Notes: generated from the sequence alone by a model not told the origin. DNA of 64,000 nt from Desulfovibrio sp. ZJ209 (GCF_011039135.1 NZ_JAAKEJ010000002.1:248001-312000); one strand, 5' to 3'; numbered from the stretch's first letter, positions 1 through 8,086 are shown. Made by a program: numbers and translations.

Positions 1-345
1 CTCCGCGTCGTCGAGCGAAAGGCGGAACCACGGCCGCGCCGGGCTCGTGAGGCCGCCCTGCAGCCCGGCCGCGAGCACCCGCATGGCGAGGATGCCCGTG
101 GCGTCCACGAGGCGGCTGTTGAGCATGGGGCCGCGCTCCTCGCCCGCGCGCTCCCGCTCCGTGTCCAGCCTGAAGCGCGTGGGCAGGAAGTGCTCGGCGA
201 GGCTCTTCCACGCGCCTTCCCACGGGGCGCGGCGGCGCAAAAGCTCGCGGTGGCGGCGCGCGAGCCTCGCCACTTCCGCGCGCAGGCGGCCGCCGCTCTC
301 GCCATCCTCCGCGGCCCCGCCGTCCGCACAAGCCTGTGTGCGCAT
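1..345 (-). CDS. Phage head-to-tail connector/portal protein, partial (N-terminus)
   Basis: Only the first 115 codons are in the window; the gene runs off the left edge. The segment MRVLAAGLQGGL followed by TSPARPWFRL is the pattern of podovirus-type head-to-tail connecting proteins, which form the portal ring through which DNA is packaged. I chose the ATG at 345 because an AAGGAGG ribosome site lies just upstream; an ATG at 360 is also in frame but would place the start inside the stop codon of the preceding gene. It is the last visible gene of the minus-strand prophage late operon. The family call rests on the motif and on the upstream terminase gene. Confidence 0.75.
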   Translation of the reverse strand, partial: MRTQACADGGAAEDGESGGRLRAEVARLARRHRELLRRRAPWEGAWKSLAEHFLPTRFRLDTERERAGEERGPMLNSRLVDATGILAMRVLAAGLQGGLTSPARPWFRLSLDDAE

Positions 346-356
346 CCTCTCCTCCT

Positions 357-578
357 TCATTGGCCGAGCAGGGTCTTGCGTTCCTCGCTGCGGGCCCGGG
401 CCAGCGGGCTCGTGGTGATGGCGCCGCCGATGCCCGCGGCCTTGGCCGCCTTGTCGCGCTGGTTCTGGCGCGCCGCCGTGGCCGCCTCGGTGACGGGCTT
501 GGCCACCTCCTGCTTGGGCGCGGGCGTCACTTCCGGCACGCTGGGCGTGCTTGAGCTCATGCCTCCTCCAAATCCCAT
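357..578 (-). CDS. Small phage protein, function unknown
   Basis: A 73-residue protein starting MGFGGGM, with a Ser/Thr/Pro/Val-rich N-terminal part and a basic, Ala-rich C-terminal half ending LLGQ. A strong AAGGAGGG ribosome site precedes the ATG. It overlaps the end of the acetyltransferase-like gene by 22 nt, and its stop overlaps the first possible ATG of the connector gene, so it is probably co-translated with both. No domain is recognised. Its position between terminase and portal suggests a small structural or scaffold-like role, which is only inference. Confidence 0.6.
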   Translation of the reverse strand: MGFGGGMSSSTPSVPEVTPAPKQEVAKPVTEAATAARQNQRDKAAKAAGIGGAITTSPLARARSEERKTLLGQ

Positions 579-1099
579 GATCCCTCCTTGGGTGTATGCG
601 TGTGGTGCGCGCGGGCCGCCCACTCCGCCCGGGAGAGGCTGACCAGCACGCCGTCCACAAAACGGCCCTTGCGGGCGTAAAAGCAGGCCCCGGCGAGGCG
701 CCCGAGCACGCGGAAGCCGCAGGCCCCGGCCAGCCGCCACGCATGGCGGTTGGGCACAGGGCAGATGCCGGCGATGCCGGAGCACTCCGTCTCCCGGAAG
801 ATCCAGGTGAAGCCGCCGGCCGCCATGGCCGGGGCCTCTCCCGCGCTCTCCCTGAAGGTCGTGAAGTCGAATTCCAGCAGGTTGCCGCGCCAGGGCGTGA
901 ACAGGCCGCAGGCGCAGAGGCGCCCCAAGGCGTCCTCGCAGCGCAAAAGCAGGCCCCGGGCCGTCACCTCGCGCCAATCGTCCAGCGTGGGCTCGGCGAA
1001 GGCATACATGGCGCAGCCGAGCAGCCCCTCGCGGCGCATGCGGAGAAAGGGCTCGTCGCGCTCGGCGTCCGTGACGGCGGGGCGATAGCTGAAGTTCAT
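557..1099 (-). CDS. Phage GNAT-like acetyltransferase family protein
   Basis: A 180-residue protein. The central part (FDFTTFRE, then GGFTWIFRETECSGIAGICP and NRHAWRLAGACGFRVLGRL) has the look of the GNAT fold as found in phage acetyltransferase-like proteins: a strand, a glycine turn, then an R/H-x-A-W-R-L-A helix and a G-F strand. Similar small proteins (DUF2824-like) sit beside portal or terminase genes of podovirus-type prophages. The start overlaps the terminase stop by four bases. The substrate is unknown; acetylation has not been shown for this protein and the family name is from memory. Confidence 0.55.
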   Translation of the reverse strand: MNFSYRPAVTDAERDEPFLRMRREGLLGCAMYAFAEPTLDDWREVTARGLLLRCEDALGRLCACGLFTPWRGNLLEFDFTTFRESAGEAPAMAAGGFTWIFRETECSGIAGICPVPNRHAWRLAGACGFRVLGRLAGACFYARKGRFVDGVLVSLSRAEWAARAHHTHTPKEGSWDLEEA

Positions 1100-2439
1100 G
1101 GCCGGCCTCCCTGCTCCCCGAAGATGTCGTAGCCCGTGCGCGCCCGGCCCGGCGCGAGGGCCCCGGCGGCGCTCCCGGGCCGGAAGCCCGTGGCCGCATA
1201 GCGCAGGGCGTCCGCCGCGTGGCTCGTCCAGTCATGGAGCGGGCCCGTGGCCTCGCCGTGGCGCCGCCACTGGCGCCGGTAGGCCCGGAGCGCGCGGATG
1301 CCGGCGGCGCAGTGCATGGCATCGAACCAGAGCCGCGGGATGCGCCTGCGCGTGGCGTCGATGCCGTCCGCGAGCGAAAGGCCCGGGGCCACGCTGAAGC
1401 GGATGCCGAGGGCGGCCGCGCTTTCGAGGCGGCTCTGCCCGGTGCCGAGCTCGCGCACGCGGATGTCGCGCGGGGCGATGTGCTCCCCGTAGACGAAGCC
1501 GCGCCCGGCTATCCCCGAAAGGTCCGCCGGCGCCGGGGAGCCCGCGGGCTGCGCCTTGAGCCCGAGCACCCGCGCATAATGGGCGAGCCCCTCGCCGCCG
1601 GCCTCGTAATAGTCGAGCATGCGCCACGCGCCCGAGGGCTCGGCCTGGAAGAACCAGATGGCCGTGGCGTCGTCCATGCCGAGGTCCCACGCGGTATGCA
1701 CGGGGAGGGCCGGGTCCGGCGCAAGGCGCGTGATGCGCCCCTCCCCCTCGGCGGCGTCCAGCAGGGCCGCGTAATAGGCCCCGCGCAGGGCGGCCGCGAA
1801 GGAGCACTCGAACTCCTGCCGGTATTCGCTCTCGTCCATGGCGCGCCGCGCGGCGGCCAGCTCCGCCTCGGGCAAATAGCCCGTGGCCGAGGCCGGAAAG
1901 CGGAAGCGCGACCACAGCCCCGTGGCGTCGGCACCGGCCTCCTGCCACACGTCATGGAGCAGGTTTTCCGTGCCGCGCGGCGTGCCGCAAAAGAGCGCCC
2001 GGCCCTCCCGGTCGGCCAGCATGGGCCGGAAGACCTGGCTCCAGACGCGGCGCTCCATGTCCGCCGGCTCGTCCAGCACGAGGTCGTCGAGGTAGAGGCC
2101 GCGCAGGGCGTCGGCGTTTTCCGTGCCCACGAGGCGGATGCGCGCGCCATTGGGCAGGATGCAGCTAAGCTCGCTCTCAAGGAAGCGCGTGCCCGTGACC
2201 GCCCCGGCGAAACGCCGCAGGTAGTCCCAGGCCACGGCCTTGGCCTGCCCGAGGAAGGGCGCGGCATAGACGGCCCGCCAGTCCGCGCCGCCGCGCCGGA
2301 GCGCCTCGCGGATGAGGTCGTTGATGGCGGCCACGGTCTTGCCGAAGCGGCGGTGGCAGAGGAGCACGCAAAAGCGCGTGCGCTCCTCATGGAAGCGGCG
2401 CTGCAGCGGGCGCGGCGTGTAGGGGATGACACAGGGCAT
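1096..2439 (-). CDS. Phage terminase large subunit
   Basis: A 447-residue DNA-packaging motor. The ATPase half has a Walker A-like CHRRFGKT near residue 30, a Walker B region LDDLVLDE near 120, and a coupling motif FCGTPRG. The nuclease half has an acidic AWDLGMDDA segment and the classical C-terminal LHDWTSHAADALRYAA motif that supplies metal-binding acids. It would cut concatemeric phage DNA and translocate it through the portal encoded just downstream. The start at 2439 follows an AGGAAGG ribosome site. All key motifs appear intact, so the gene looks functional although the visible prophage is short. Confidence 0.9.
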   Translation of the reverse strand: MPCVIPYTPRPLQRRFHEERTRFCVLLCHRRFGKTVAAINDLIREALRRGGADWRAVYAAPFLGQAKAVAWDYLRRFAGAVTGTRFLESELSCILPNGARIRLVGTENADALRGLYLDDLVLDEPADMERRVWSQVFRPMLADREGRALFCGTPRGTENLLHDVWQEAGADATGLWSRFRFPASATGYLPEAELAAARRAMDESEYRQEFECSFAAALRGAYYAALLDAAEGEGRITRLAPDPALPVHTAWDLGMDDATAIWFFQAEPSGAWRMLDYYEAGGEGLAHYARVLGLKAQPAGSPAPADLSGIAGRGFVYGEHIAPRDIRVRELGTGQSRLESAAALGIRFSVAPGLSLADGIDATRRRIPRLWFDAMHCAAGIRALRAYRRQWRRHGEATGPLHDWTSHAADALRYAATGFRPGSAAGALAPGRARTGYDIFGEQGGRP

Positions 2440-2449
2440 GCGGCCTTCC

Positions 2450-2695
2450 TCACTCCGCCTTTGGCGGCGTATCCGCCCAGACCACCACGAGCCGCGGGGG
2501 CTCGGCCCGGGTATGTTCCGCCCCGTCCCCGAGCGCGCGCAGCAGGGCGTGCACTTCCTTGAGCTCGCGCACCACGTCGAGCCCCTTGTCCGCCACCGGC
2601 GCGGCGTCGAGGGTGTCGGCGAGGAGGCCGAGGCGCCGCTCCAGCCGGGCGAGCAACTGGCGCTCCTGCGTTTTTTTGGTGGCGCGCGCGGCCAT
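2450..2695 (-). CDS. Small phage protein in the small-terminase position
   Basis: An 81-residue, highly charged protein predicted to be mostly helical (LLARLERRLGLLADTL, then VVRELKEVHALLRAL). It lies directly upstream of the large terminase with a 10-nt gap, the usual place for the small, DNA-recognising terminase subunit, but I see no helix-turn-helix signature. Its start codon overlaps the stop of the preceding gene (ATGA), so it is translationally coupled. The role is inferred from position only. Confidence 0.5.
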   Translation of the reverse strand: MAARATKKTQERQLLARLERRLGLLADTLDAAPVADKGLDVVRELKEVHALLRALGDGAEHTRAEPPRLVVVWADTPPKAE

Positions 2696-3087
2696 CAGCG
2701 GCGCCGCCCTTCGGCCGGGAGCTGCCCGAGCCGGTCTTCCTGGCGGTCGAGGCCGTGCTCGAGGCGCGCGAGCAGCCTGTCCAGCCCGGAAATGCGGGCG
2801 TTGAGCGCCTGGATCTCGCCGCGCAGGGCCGCGAGCTCGCCGTGAAGCGCCGCCATGTCGCCGGCGGCGGGGAGCTCGCGCACGCGCTCCTCCAGCGCCA
2901 CGAGGCGCCCGTTGAGCTCCGATTCGCTACGCGCCTCGCGCTGGAGGTGCAGCAGCCACTCGTCCGAGCGCACGAAGGCGCGCCTAAGGCTCCACAGCGC
3001 CAGCGCGAACAGCCCCTGCACCGCGAGGATGAGAAGGGACGCGCCCCCGCCGCCGAAAAGCCCCTGCCAAGCCTGTGCTGTCAGCAT
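2695..3087 (-). CDS. Membrane-anchored coiled-coil phage protein (DUF2730-like)
   Basis: A 130-residue protein with one N-terminal membrane segment (about residues 15-35, ASLLILAVQGLFALALW) followed by a long coiled coil with regularly spaced leucines (ELNGRLVALEERV, ELAALRGEIQALNARISGL, DRLLARLEHGLDRQEDRL). This is the plan of the DUF2730-type proteins found between lysis and terminase genes in Mu-like prophages. It may be a spanin- or lysis-associated component. The start overlaps nothing upstream, and an AAGGAGGGATACC ribosome site precedes it. Confidence 0.55.
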   Translation of the reverse strand: MLTAQAWQGLFGGGGASLLILAVQGLFALALWSLRRAFVRSDEWLLHLQREARSESELNGRLVALEERVRELPAAGDMAALHGELAALRGEIQALNARISGLDRLLARLEHGLDRQEDRLGQLPAEGRRR

Positions 3088-3099
3088 GGTATCCCTCCT

Positions 3100-3477
3100 T
3101 CAGAAGCCCAGGCCGAGCATGCCCAGGAGCACGGTGAGAATCTGGTCCAGCGCCGAGGGGGGCAGGTGCCGCTCCAGCTGCGGGAAGAGGATCGGTATGA
3201 CGATGAGCCGGCCGGCCACCTCCCACGCGAAGAGCAGGGTCAGCACCCAGCCGAGGAAGGAGCGCCAGAGCCTGAGCCGGCTTTGCGGGGCGCCCTCGAT
3301 CTCGGCGCTGTTGATGCGGCCCTGCGCCTCGTTCTGGCTGGCGCGGCCGGTGAGCACGCGCTCCGAGGCGCGGGCGAGCTCGCCGGCGATGCCCTTGTCC
3401 CCTCCCTTGCGGCCGAAGAGGCCGCCGAGCACGCCGCCGGTAAGCGTGCCCAGCGCCTTGCCGAGCATGGCCCACAT
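3100..3477 (-). CDS. Putative holin with several membrane segments (3TM type)
   Basis: A 125-residue protein with a glycine-rich N-terminal amphipathic stretch (GTLTGGVLGGLFG), a charged middle, and two strongly hydrophobic C-terminal segments (FLGWVLTLLFAWEVAGRLIV and ILTVLLGMLGLGF). The layout resembles the 3TM holin family often paired with GH108 endolysins. Holins open the inner membrane so the endolysin reaches the cell wall. The gene begins at the stop of the endolysin gene (shared base at 3477), so the two form a lysis cassette. Confidence 0.65.
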   Translation of the reverse strand: MWAMLGKALGTLTGGVLGGLFGRKGGDKGIAGELARASERVLTGRASQNEAQGRINSAEIEGAPQSRLRLWRSFLGWVLTLLFAWEVAGRLIVIPILFPQLERHLPPSALDQILTVLLGMLGLGF

Positions 3478-4160
3478 CAGAAAGCCCCCCTTTCGAGCTC
3501 GCCCAGATAGTCGGCGAGGGCCGCCACGCGGTTGCGCCAGCCCTGCACAAAGGCCTTCATGGAGGGGCGGCGCGCGGCGAGTTCGCGATAGAAGGCCTCG
3601 CGCTGGCGCAGGGCCTGCCGGGCCGCGCGGAAGGCGAGATCCACCCCGGCGAGCGCCTCTGCCAGTTCGCGCGTTTTCGGGCCCATGAGGCCGTCTTCGG
3701 CGATGGGGCTCCAGTGGTCGAGCTCAGCCTCGCCCACAAGGTTCATGGCCCGCTGGAGCTGGCGCACGGCGCGGCCCGGCCCCATGTTCACCGCCCCGTC
3801 GTAGAGGGTGACGGCAAGGGGCAGCGGCAGCCGCTGGCAGCCGAGCTTGTCCCAGAACTCCCGGCGGAAGAGCGCGGCGGCCTGGGCCTGGGTGCAGGCG
3901 CGGATGTCGTCGGCGTCCACATCGCCGTCCATGTCGAGGTCGAGCGACTGCCACGCGCAGGTGCCGGCGGCCGGGCGCGGGCACGAGGCGCAGTCGCGGG
4001 CGAGGCGCAGGCATTCCTCCCGGGCCTCGCGGGCCAGATCCTGCACAAAGCGCAGGGAAACGCCGTGGTTGGTGAGTCCGCCCGGGTCGGCGGGATGGTC
4101 GGAAAGGCCTCCCTCCCAGCGGGCGGTGAAGGCATGGGCCACGGAAAAGGCGTCGCGCAT
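3477..4160 (-). CDS. Endolysin, glycoside hydrolase family 108 muramidase
   Basis: A 227-residue peptidoglycan hydrolase. The N-terminus has the GH108 signature RWEGGLSDHPADPGGLTNHG, with Glu16 as the expected catalytic acid, and the family pattern continues at RREFWDKL and in the NMGPGRAVRQLQRAMN segment. It has no signal peptide, which fits release through the adjacent holin. An unusual insert of about 45 residues (roughly 45-90) contains four cysteines (50, 57, 60, 68) and an EF-hand or dockerin-like loop with aspartates at 74, 76, 78, 80, 82 and 85. The start at 4160 has a GGGAG ribosome site. Confidence 0.85.
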   Translation of the reverse strand: MRDAFSVAHAFTARWEGGLSDHPADPGGLTNHGVSLRFVQDLAREAREECLRLARDCASCPRPAAGTCAWQSLDLDMDGDVDADDIRACTQAQAAALFRREFWDKLGCQRLPLPLAVTLYDGAVNMGPGRAVRQLQRAMNLVGEAELDHWSPIAEDGLMGPKTRELAEALAGVDLAFRAARQALRQREAFYRELAARRPSMKAFVQGWRNRVAALADYLGELERGAF

Positions 4161-4343
4161 GGTGTGCTCCCGAAAAAATATTCCGTTACGATGGCGGGCC
4201 GGATGCCGCCCTGTGCGGCGCCCGTGGGAGCAAGGTGCCAAAAAGAAAGCGCGGCGTAAGAGTGAAGCCTTTCACCAGCGGCAAATACAGGACCGGCGCG
4301 GCTTTTGCGGCGCGGACGGGGAGTTTTTGGGCTGGGGGACACG

Positions 4344-4368
4344 AAAAAAGCCCGCGATGCCGCGGGCT
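4344..4368 (-). terminator. Rho-independent terminator of the Mor operon
   Basis: An 8-bp perfect stem (AGCCCGCG / CGCGGGCT) with a 4-nt loop is followed on the minus strand by six T residues. It lies 50 bp after the Mor-family gene and upstream of the lysis genes, so it would separate regulator transcription from the late operon. Confidence 0.75.
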
Positions 4369-4417
4369 TGAAAATTTTGAGGGAGTGTTTTCGGGGCAGA
4401 CTTCCTGAAGCGGAGCC

Positions 4418-5008
4418 TCAGTTCTCCGCACGCTCCGGGGCGCCTTGCGTCAGCCGGCGCAGGGCCTTGGCGCCGCGCGGCGCGGACGCCGTGGTCTTGA
4501 GTATCTGCCAGATGCGCCGGTCGGAAAGGCCATAGCGCCCGGCGAGCGCGGCCACCGCGTTCACGCTGCTCATGCCGCGGCCCGCGGCGCGGCTGAAATC
4601 GCGGATGATCTCCTGCTGCCGGAGGCGCCCGAGCACGGCCCGGCAGGTGGGCACATAGAGCTCGGTGCCGCCGTAGCGCGCCACCAGCCGCTCCGTGCAC
4701 GCGGCGCCGAGGCTTTGGCGCAGCCGGTGCCCTGGCGGGGGCACCGACGCGGGGATGCGCAGGGTCCGGCCGCCGTATGTCATGAGCACGCGCTTGAAGC
4801 GGTCAAGGTCGTCAAGGGCCGCCCAGAGCTGGCGCGCGCCCTCGGGGAGGTGCGGCACAAGCTCCTCCCACTGGCGCACTTCCTCGTCCCTGTCCTGCGC
4901 CCGGGCGCTGCGCCGGCGTGGCGCCGGCGCGCCCGAGGAGACACTCCCCGCCCGCCATGCGGGAGAGACGCGGCCCCCATGGCCGCCGGCCCGCTTACTG
5001 GAGCACAT
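4418..5008 (-). CDS. Mor-family phage transcription activator
   Basis: A 196-residue protein whose second half matches the Mu Mor/C activator pattern: a helical dimerisation part (LGAACTERLVARYGG), the turn ELYVPTCR, and a C-terminal helix-turn-helix (AVAALAGRYGLSDRRIWQIL) that would bind a middle or late promoter. Mor proteins switch on lytic genes in transposable phages. The first 50 or so residues are basic and low in complexity, so the true start could be further in. It overlaps the upstream small gene by 14 nt and is followed by a clear terminator. No transposase genes are visible between it and the repressor. Confidence 0.75.
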   Translation of the reverse strand: MCSSKRAGGHGGRVSPAWRAGSVSSGAPAPRRRSARAQDRDEEVRQWEELVPHLPEGARQLWAALDDLDRFKRVLMTYGGRTLRIPASVPPPGHRLRQSLGAACTERLVARYGGTELYVPTCRAVLGRLRQQEIIRDFSRAAGRGMSSVNAVAALAGRYGLSDRRIWQILKTTASAPRGAKALRRLTQGAPERAEN

Positions 5009-5249
5009 GGCAGGCCCCCTCCGGCGCGGGCAGGCTCATGCGGGCGCCCGCAAAAGGCTGCGCCGGGGCGCCCTGCCCGGCAGGGCCATACCCCGGGGCC
5101 TGGGACGCCCCGCGCGCCGCCAGCTCGGCCAGCAGGTGCAAATGCCGCTCCGCCAGGCGCAGGGCCGGGCGTTCAGGCCCGCCCGCCTCCAGTTCCGCCA
5201 GCACCGCGCACACGGCGCGCATGCCCTCATACATACAGCTCTCGTCCAT
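4995..5249 (-). CDS. Small prophage early protein, unknown
   Basis: An 84-residue protein starting MDESCMYEGM, chosen because an AGAGGTGG ribosome site precedes 5249; the longer frame to 5300 lacks one. It has a helical Ala/Leu-rich body (AVLAELEAGG, LAERHLHLLAELAARG). It is the first gene of the minus-strand operon facing the repressor and is probably co-transcribed with the Mor gene. No family is recognised. Confidence 0.5.
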   Translation of the reverse strand: MDESCMYEGMRAVCAVLAELEAGGPERPALRLAERHLHLLAELAARGASQAPGYGPAGQGAPAQPFAGARMSLPAPEGACHVLQ

Positions 5250-5503
5250 GTGTCCACCTCTTCGCTCGTTCTCTGCCCGCACCTGCCGCCACGCCCGCAA
5301 GGAAAAGTTTCAGCATGCTGCGGCCACAGGAGGCCGCCCGAATCCTTGCGCTTTGCCTGTGGGCGGTATATCTTCTTCCCCGTCGGGACGGCGTGGATCA
5401 GTATTCTCAAAGTTTTCCTTTTTTTGCAAAAGAAAAATTTTCAACTTTTCCATAAGGTTTGCGCCAAGCCCGCCGAAACCTTGAGGAAAAAAACGGTTAT
5501 CCT
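5250..5503. promoter_or_regulatory. Divergent prophage switch region
   Basis: This 254-bp spacer separates the leftward Mor operon from the rightward repressor. Its right half becomes AT-rich (about 5405-5455, with T7, A5 and T4 tracts) inside otherwise GC-rich DNA, as expected for promoters and repressor operators of a lysogeny switch. I cannot pick out individual operators with confidence. Confidence 0.5.
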
Positions 5504-6181
5504 ATGAATTCCACCCCGCCCACCGCCCAGGCCTCGGCCTTTGCCGCGCGCCTACGCCAGCGCCGGGCCCAGCTCGGCCTGCGCAAGCCGGACGTGGCCA
5601 CGGCCGTGGGCGTGAGCCTGACCACCATCCAGCAATATGAGAACGGCCAGTTCCCCCGCGGGGAGCTCGCCATGCGCCTCGCCGACACCCTGCGCTGCAC
5701 CCTTGACTGGCTTTTGGCCGGCCGCGGCGACCCCGAGGGCGGCATCGTGGACACGCCGGAAACGCGCCTCGTCATGGTGCCCATGGTGGAGGCCCGGCTT
5801 TCCGCCGGCACGGGCAGCTTCGAGACCGGGGGCGAGGTGCTCAGGCACTACGCCTTCCGCTGGGACTTCCTGCGACGCAAGGGCAACCCCGCGCGCATGG
5901 CGCTCCTTCGCGTTTCGGGCGACAGCATGCAGCCGCTCATCCTGAACAACGACGTGGTCCTCATCGACCAGTCCCAGAACGACCCCATCCCCGGCCGCAT
6001 CTACGCCGTGGGCGTGGAGGACATGGTCTACCTCAAGACGGTCAACGCCGTGCCGGGCAAGATCATCCTGACGAGCGTCAACCCGGACTATGCGCCCATC
6101 GAGGCGCCCACGGACGAGCAACTGGCCGACCTTGTGCGCATCATCGGCCGCGCCGTGTGGGTGGGGCGCGAGCTGGAATAG
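5504..6181 (+). CDS. CI/LexA-type phage repressor (XRE helix-turn-helix plus S24 peptidase)
   Basis: A 225-residue repressor. The N-terminal XRE domain (about residues 12-72) contains the helix-turn-helix LRKPDVATAVGVSLTTIQQYE. The C-terminal S24 domain has the serine motif VSGDSMQPL with Ser141 and the lysine in DMVYLKTV (Lys178). Ala101-Gly102 in RLSAGTG is the likely self-cleavage site. It would hold the prophage silent and be inactivated by RecA-stimulated autocleavage after DNA damage. It is transcribed away from the Mor operon across the switch region. The ATG at 5504 is preferred over an upstream in-frame TTG (5459), although its ribosome site is weak. Confidence 0.85.
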   Translation: MNSTPPTAQASAFAARLRQRRAQLGLRKPDVATAVGVSLTTIQQYENGQFPRGELAMRLADTLRCTLDWLLAGRGDPEGGIVDTPETRLVMVPMVEARLSAGTGSFETGGEVLRHYAFRWDFLRRKGNPARMALLRVSGDSMQPLILNNDVVLIDQSQNDPIPGRIYAVGVEDMVYLKTVNAVPGKIILTSVNPDYAPIEAPTDEQLADLVRIIGRAVWVGRELE

Positions 6182-6264
6182 GTGTTTTGCCTTTCCATAA
6201 ACCCTGATGTACATATTTCAAGCCGATGTGGCGATGGAAATGCAGCCGCCTGTCTGTTGCCCTG

Positions 6265-6448
6265 TTACGCCGAAATTATCCGTCAAAAACAGCCTTTTCG
6301 GCGCTGGCTGCGTCAGAGAAAAATTTCCTTGGTCGAGTACTTAAGTACACTCCTGCGGAAATTTTTATCTTCCTTGCCAGCGCCGAAAAATCTTATTTTT
6401 TAGGATTCTTCCGGCACCAGCATCCGTCTTCCGCTTCGCTCCAGACGG
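6265..6448 (-). repeat. Interspersed structured repeat, copy A (core form, 184 bp)
   Basis: This is the inverted-orientation copy of a five-member family. Read on the minus strand it begins CCGTCTGGAGCGAAGCGG and ends GATAATTTCGGCGTAA. It has no 120-bp module. Its own arm pair, TTTTCGGCGCTGGC at 6295-6308 and GCCAGCGCCGAAAA at 6376-6389, is perfectly complementary over 14 nt and encloses an inner hairpin made of AAATTTCC/GGAAATTT and the near-palindrome around TACTTAAGTA. It occupies most of the gap between the prophage repressor and larB. Confidence 0.9.
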
Positions 6449-6504
6449 AATCTGGAATTTTCCTTGCCGCAGGTTTGCAAAAAGACTTTTCACCCGGAGA
6501 CCAC

Positions 6505-7179
6505 ATGGATGCACCCAAGGCCGGGAATCTCCCCGGCATCCTTTTCGACCATGCCCGGCGCGCGCGCATCGGCCTCCCCGAGGCCGTGTTTTGCGAGGGC
6601 AAGACCCGGGAGGCGCTGCTCGCGCTCTTGCGCCGCTTCCCGCGCGGTTCGGGCGAGGCCATCCTGTTCACGCGCCTTGCGCCGGACATCTTCGCCAGTT
6701 TTCCTGAAGATGTGCGCAGCGGCTATGATTATGACCCTGTCTCGCGCACGGCCTTCGGCGACCGCATGCCCGAGCGCCCGGGCGCCAGCGTGGCCGTGGT
6801 CTCGGCCGGCGCGGCCGACGCGCCCGTGGCCCGCGAGGCGGCGCGCACGCTCTTGTATCTCGGCATCCCGCACACGCTCTTTGAGGACTGCGGCGTGGCC
6901 GGCCTGTGGCGGCTCACGGAGCGCCTGCCCGAGATCAACGCCCACAGCGCGGTCATCGCCGTGGCCGGCCTCGAGGGCGCGCTCGCCAGCGTGCTCGGCG
7001 GCCTCACGCCGCTCCCGGTATTCGCGGTGCCCACTTCGGTGGGTTACGGCGTGGCGCGCGACGGCGCGGCGGCCCTCACCGGCATGCTCGCCAGTTGCGC
7101 GCCCGGCGTGGCGGTGCTCAATATCGACAACGGCTACGGGGCGGCCTGCGCGGCCGCCCGGGTGGTGAACCTCGCATGA
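6505..7179 (+). CDS. larB: Nickel-pincer cofactor biosynthesis protein LarB
   Basis: A 224-residue member of the PurE/AIR carboxylase-like family. LarB carboxylates and hydrolyses nicotinic acid adenine dinucleotide to start the pyridinium bis-thiocarboxylate mononucleotide cofactor of lactate racemase-type enzymes. The family pattern is visible in VAVVSAGAADAPVAREA, LYLGIPHTLFEDCGVAGL, the AVIAVAGLEGALASVLGGL loop and VPTSVGYG. The ATG at 6505 is followed by an in-phase reading frame that meets larC in an ATGA overlap. No larE or larA gene is in the window. Confidence 0.88.
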   Translation: MDAPKAGNLPGILFDHARRARIGLPEAVFCEGKTREALLALLRRFPRGSGEAILFTRLAPDIFASFPEDVRSGYDYDPVSRTAFGDRMPERPGASVAVVSAGAADAPVAREAARTLLYLGIPHTLFEDCGVAGLWRLTERLPEINAHSAVIAVAGLEGALASVLGGLTPLPVFAVPTSVGYGVARDGAAALTGMLASCAPGVAVLNIDNGYGAACAAARVVNLA

Positions 7180-8063
7180 AGCACGACCACGAACATCCGC
7201 ACGGCCACGGCCATCATCACCAGCACGAACACGACCCCGGCGAAACCGGGCACGGCCGCGTGCTCACCATCCGCAGCCATTCGGGCCTTTCCGGCGACAT
7301 GCTGCTCACCGGGCTCGCGCTCATGAACGCGGCCGCCGACACCGAAGCGCACAGGGAAGCCGGCGCTCCCGCGCCCGTGGGCACCGCGGCCCTTGTGGAC
7401 GCGGCCAACGGCCTGCTCGCGGAACTGCTGGCGCCGCTGGCGGCCGCCGTGCCCGCGCTCGAAGGCTGCGTCAGCCTCGTGCGCAAGGAGGTGGCCGGCA
7501 TCGGCGGCTGGCATGCGCATGTGCGCCTGCCCGAGGCGCACGAGCACCGCACTTTCGCCCACATCCGCGAGCTCATCGAGGCCACCGGCCTCACGGAGCG
7601 CGCCCGGCATCTCGCCCTCGACTGCTTCGCCCTGCTCGCCCGCTGCGAGGCCGAGGTGCATGGCAAGAGCCCGGACGAGGTCTGTTTTCATGAGGTGGGC
7701 GCCCTCGACAGCATCCTCGACATCTGCCTCGCCTGCGCCCTTTTCGACCGCCTCGCCCCGGCGCGCTTCGTGGTGGGGCCGCTGCCGCTCGCCGACGGCA
7801 GCGTGCTCTGCGCCCACGGCCACATCCCCGCGCCAGCGCCTGCCGTGCTCGCCCTGCTTTCCGGCGTGCCCGTGCGGCCCTTCGCCGGCGCCCCCACGGC
7901 CGGCGAGCTCGTCACGCCCACGGCTCTCGCCCTCTTGCGCGCCTTCGCCTGCGATTTCGGGCCCTGGCCGGCCTTTCGCGTCACGGCCACGGCGCTCGTC
8001 TACGGCAGCAAGGTCTTCCCGGGCACGGCCAACGGCGCGGTCTTCGCCGTGGGCATGAACTAG
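7176..8063 (+). CDS. larC: Nickel insertion protein LarC, first domain only
   Basis: A 295-residue protein matching the LarC1 part of the CTP-dependent nickel chelatase that loads Ni into the pincer cofactor. A histidine-rich N-terminus (nine His in the first 19 residues) is a probable nickel store. Family motifs include SGLSGDMLLTGLA, the HEVGALDSILDI segment and ELVTPTALALLRA. In other bacteria LarC is made of LarC1 and LarC2, sometimes joined by a programmed frameshift; here the frame stops at 8063 and a terminator follows, so no LarC2 is encoded next to it. The gene overlaps larB by four bases. Confidence 0.85.
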   Translation: MKHDHEHPHGHGHHHQHEHDPGETGHGRVLTIRSHSGLSGDMLLTGLALMNAAADTEAHREAGAPAPVGTAALVDAANGLLAELLAPLAAAVPALEGCVSLVRKEVAGIGGWHAHVRLPEAHEHRTFAHIRELIEATGLTERARHLALDCFALLARCEAEVHGKSPDEVCFHEVGALDSILDICLACALFDRLAPARFVVGPLPLADGSVLCAHGHIPAPAPAVLALLSGVPVRPFAGAPTAGELVTPTALALLRAFACDFGPWPAFRVTATALVYGSKVFPGTANGAVFAVGMN

Positions 8064-8086
8064 GCCCGCAGCCCGCTTAAAAAGCG

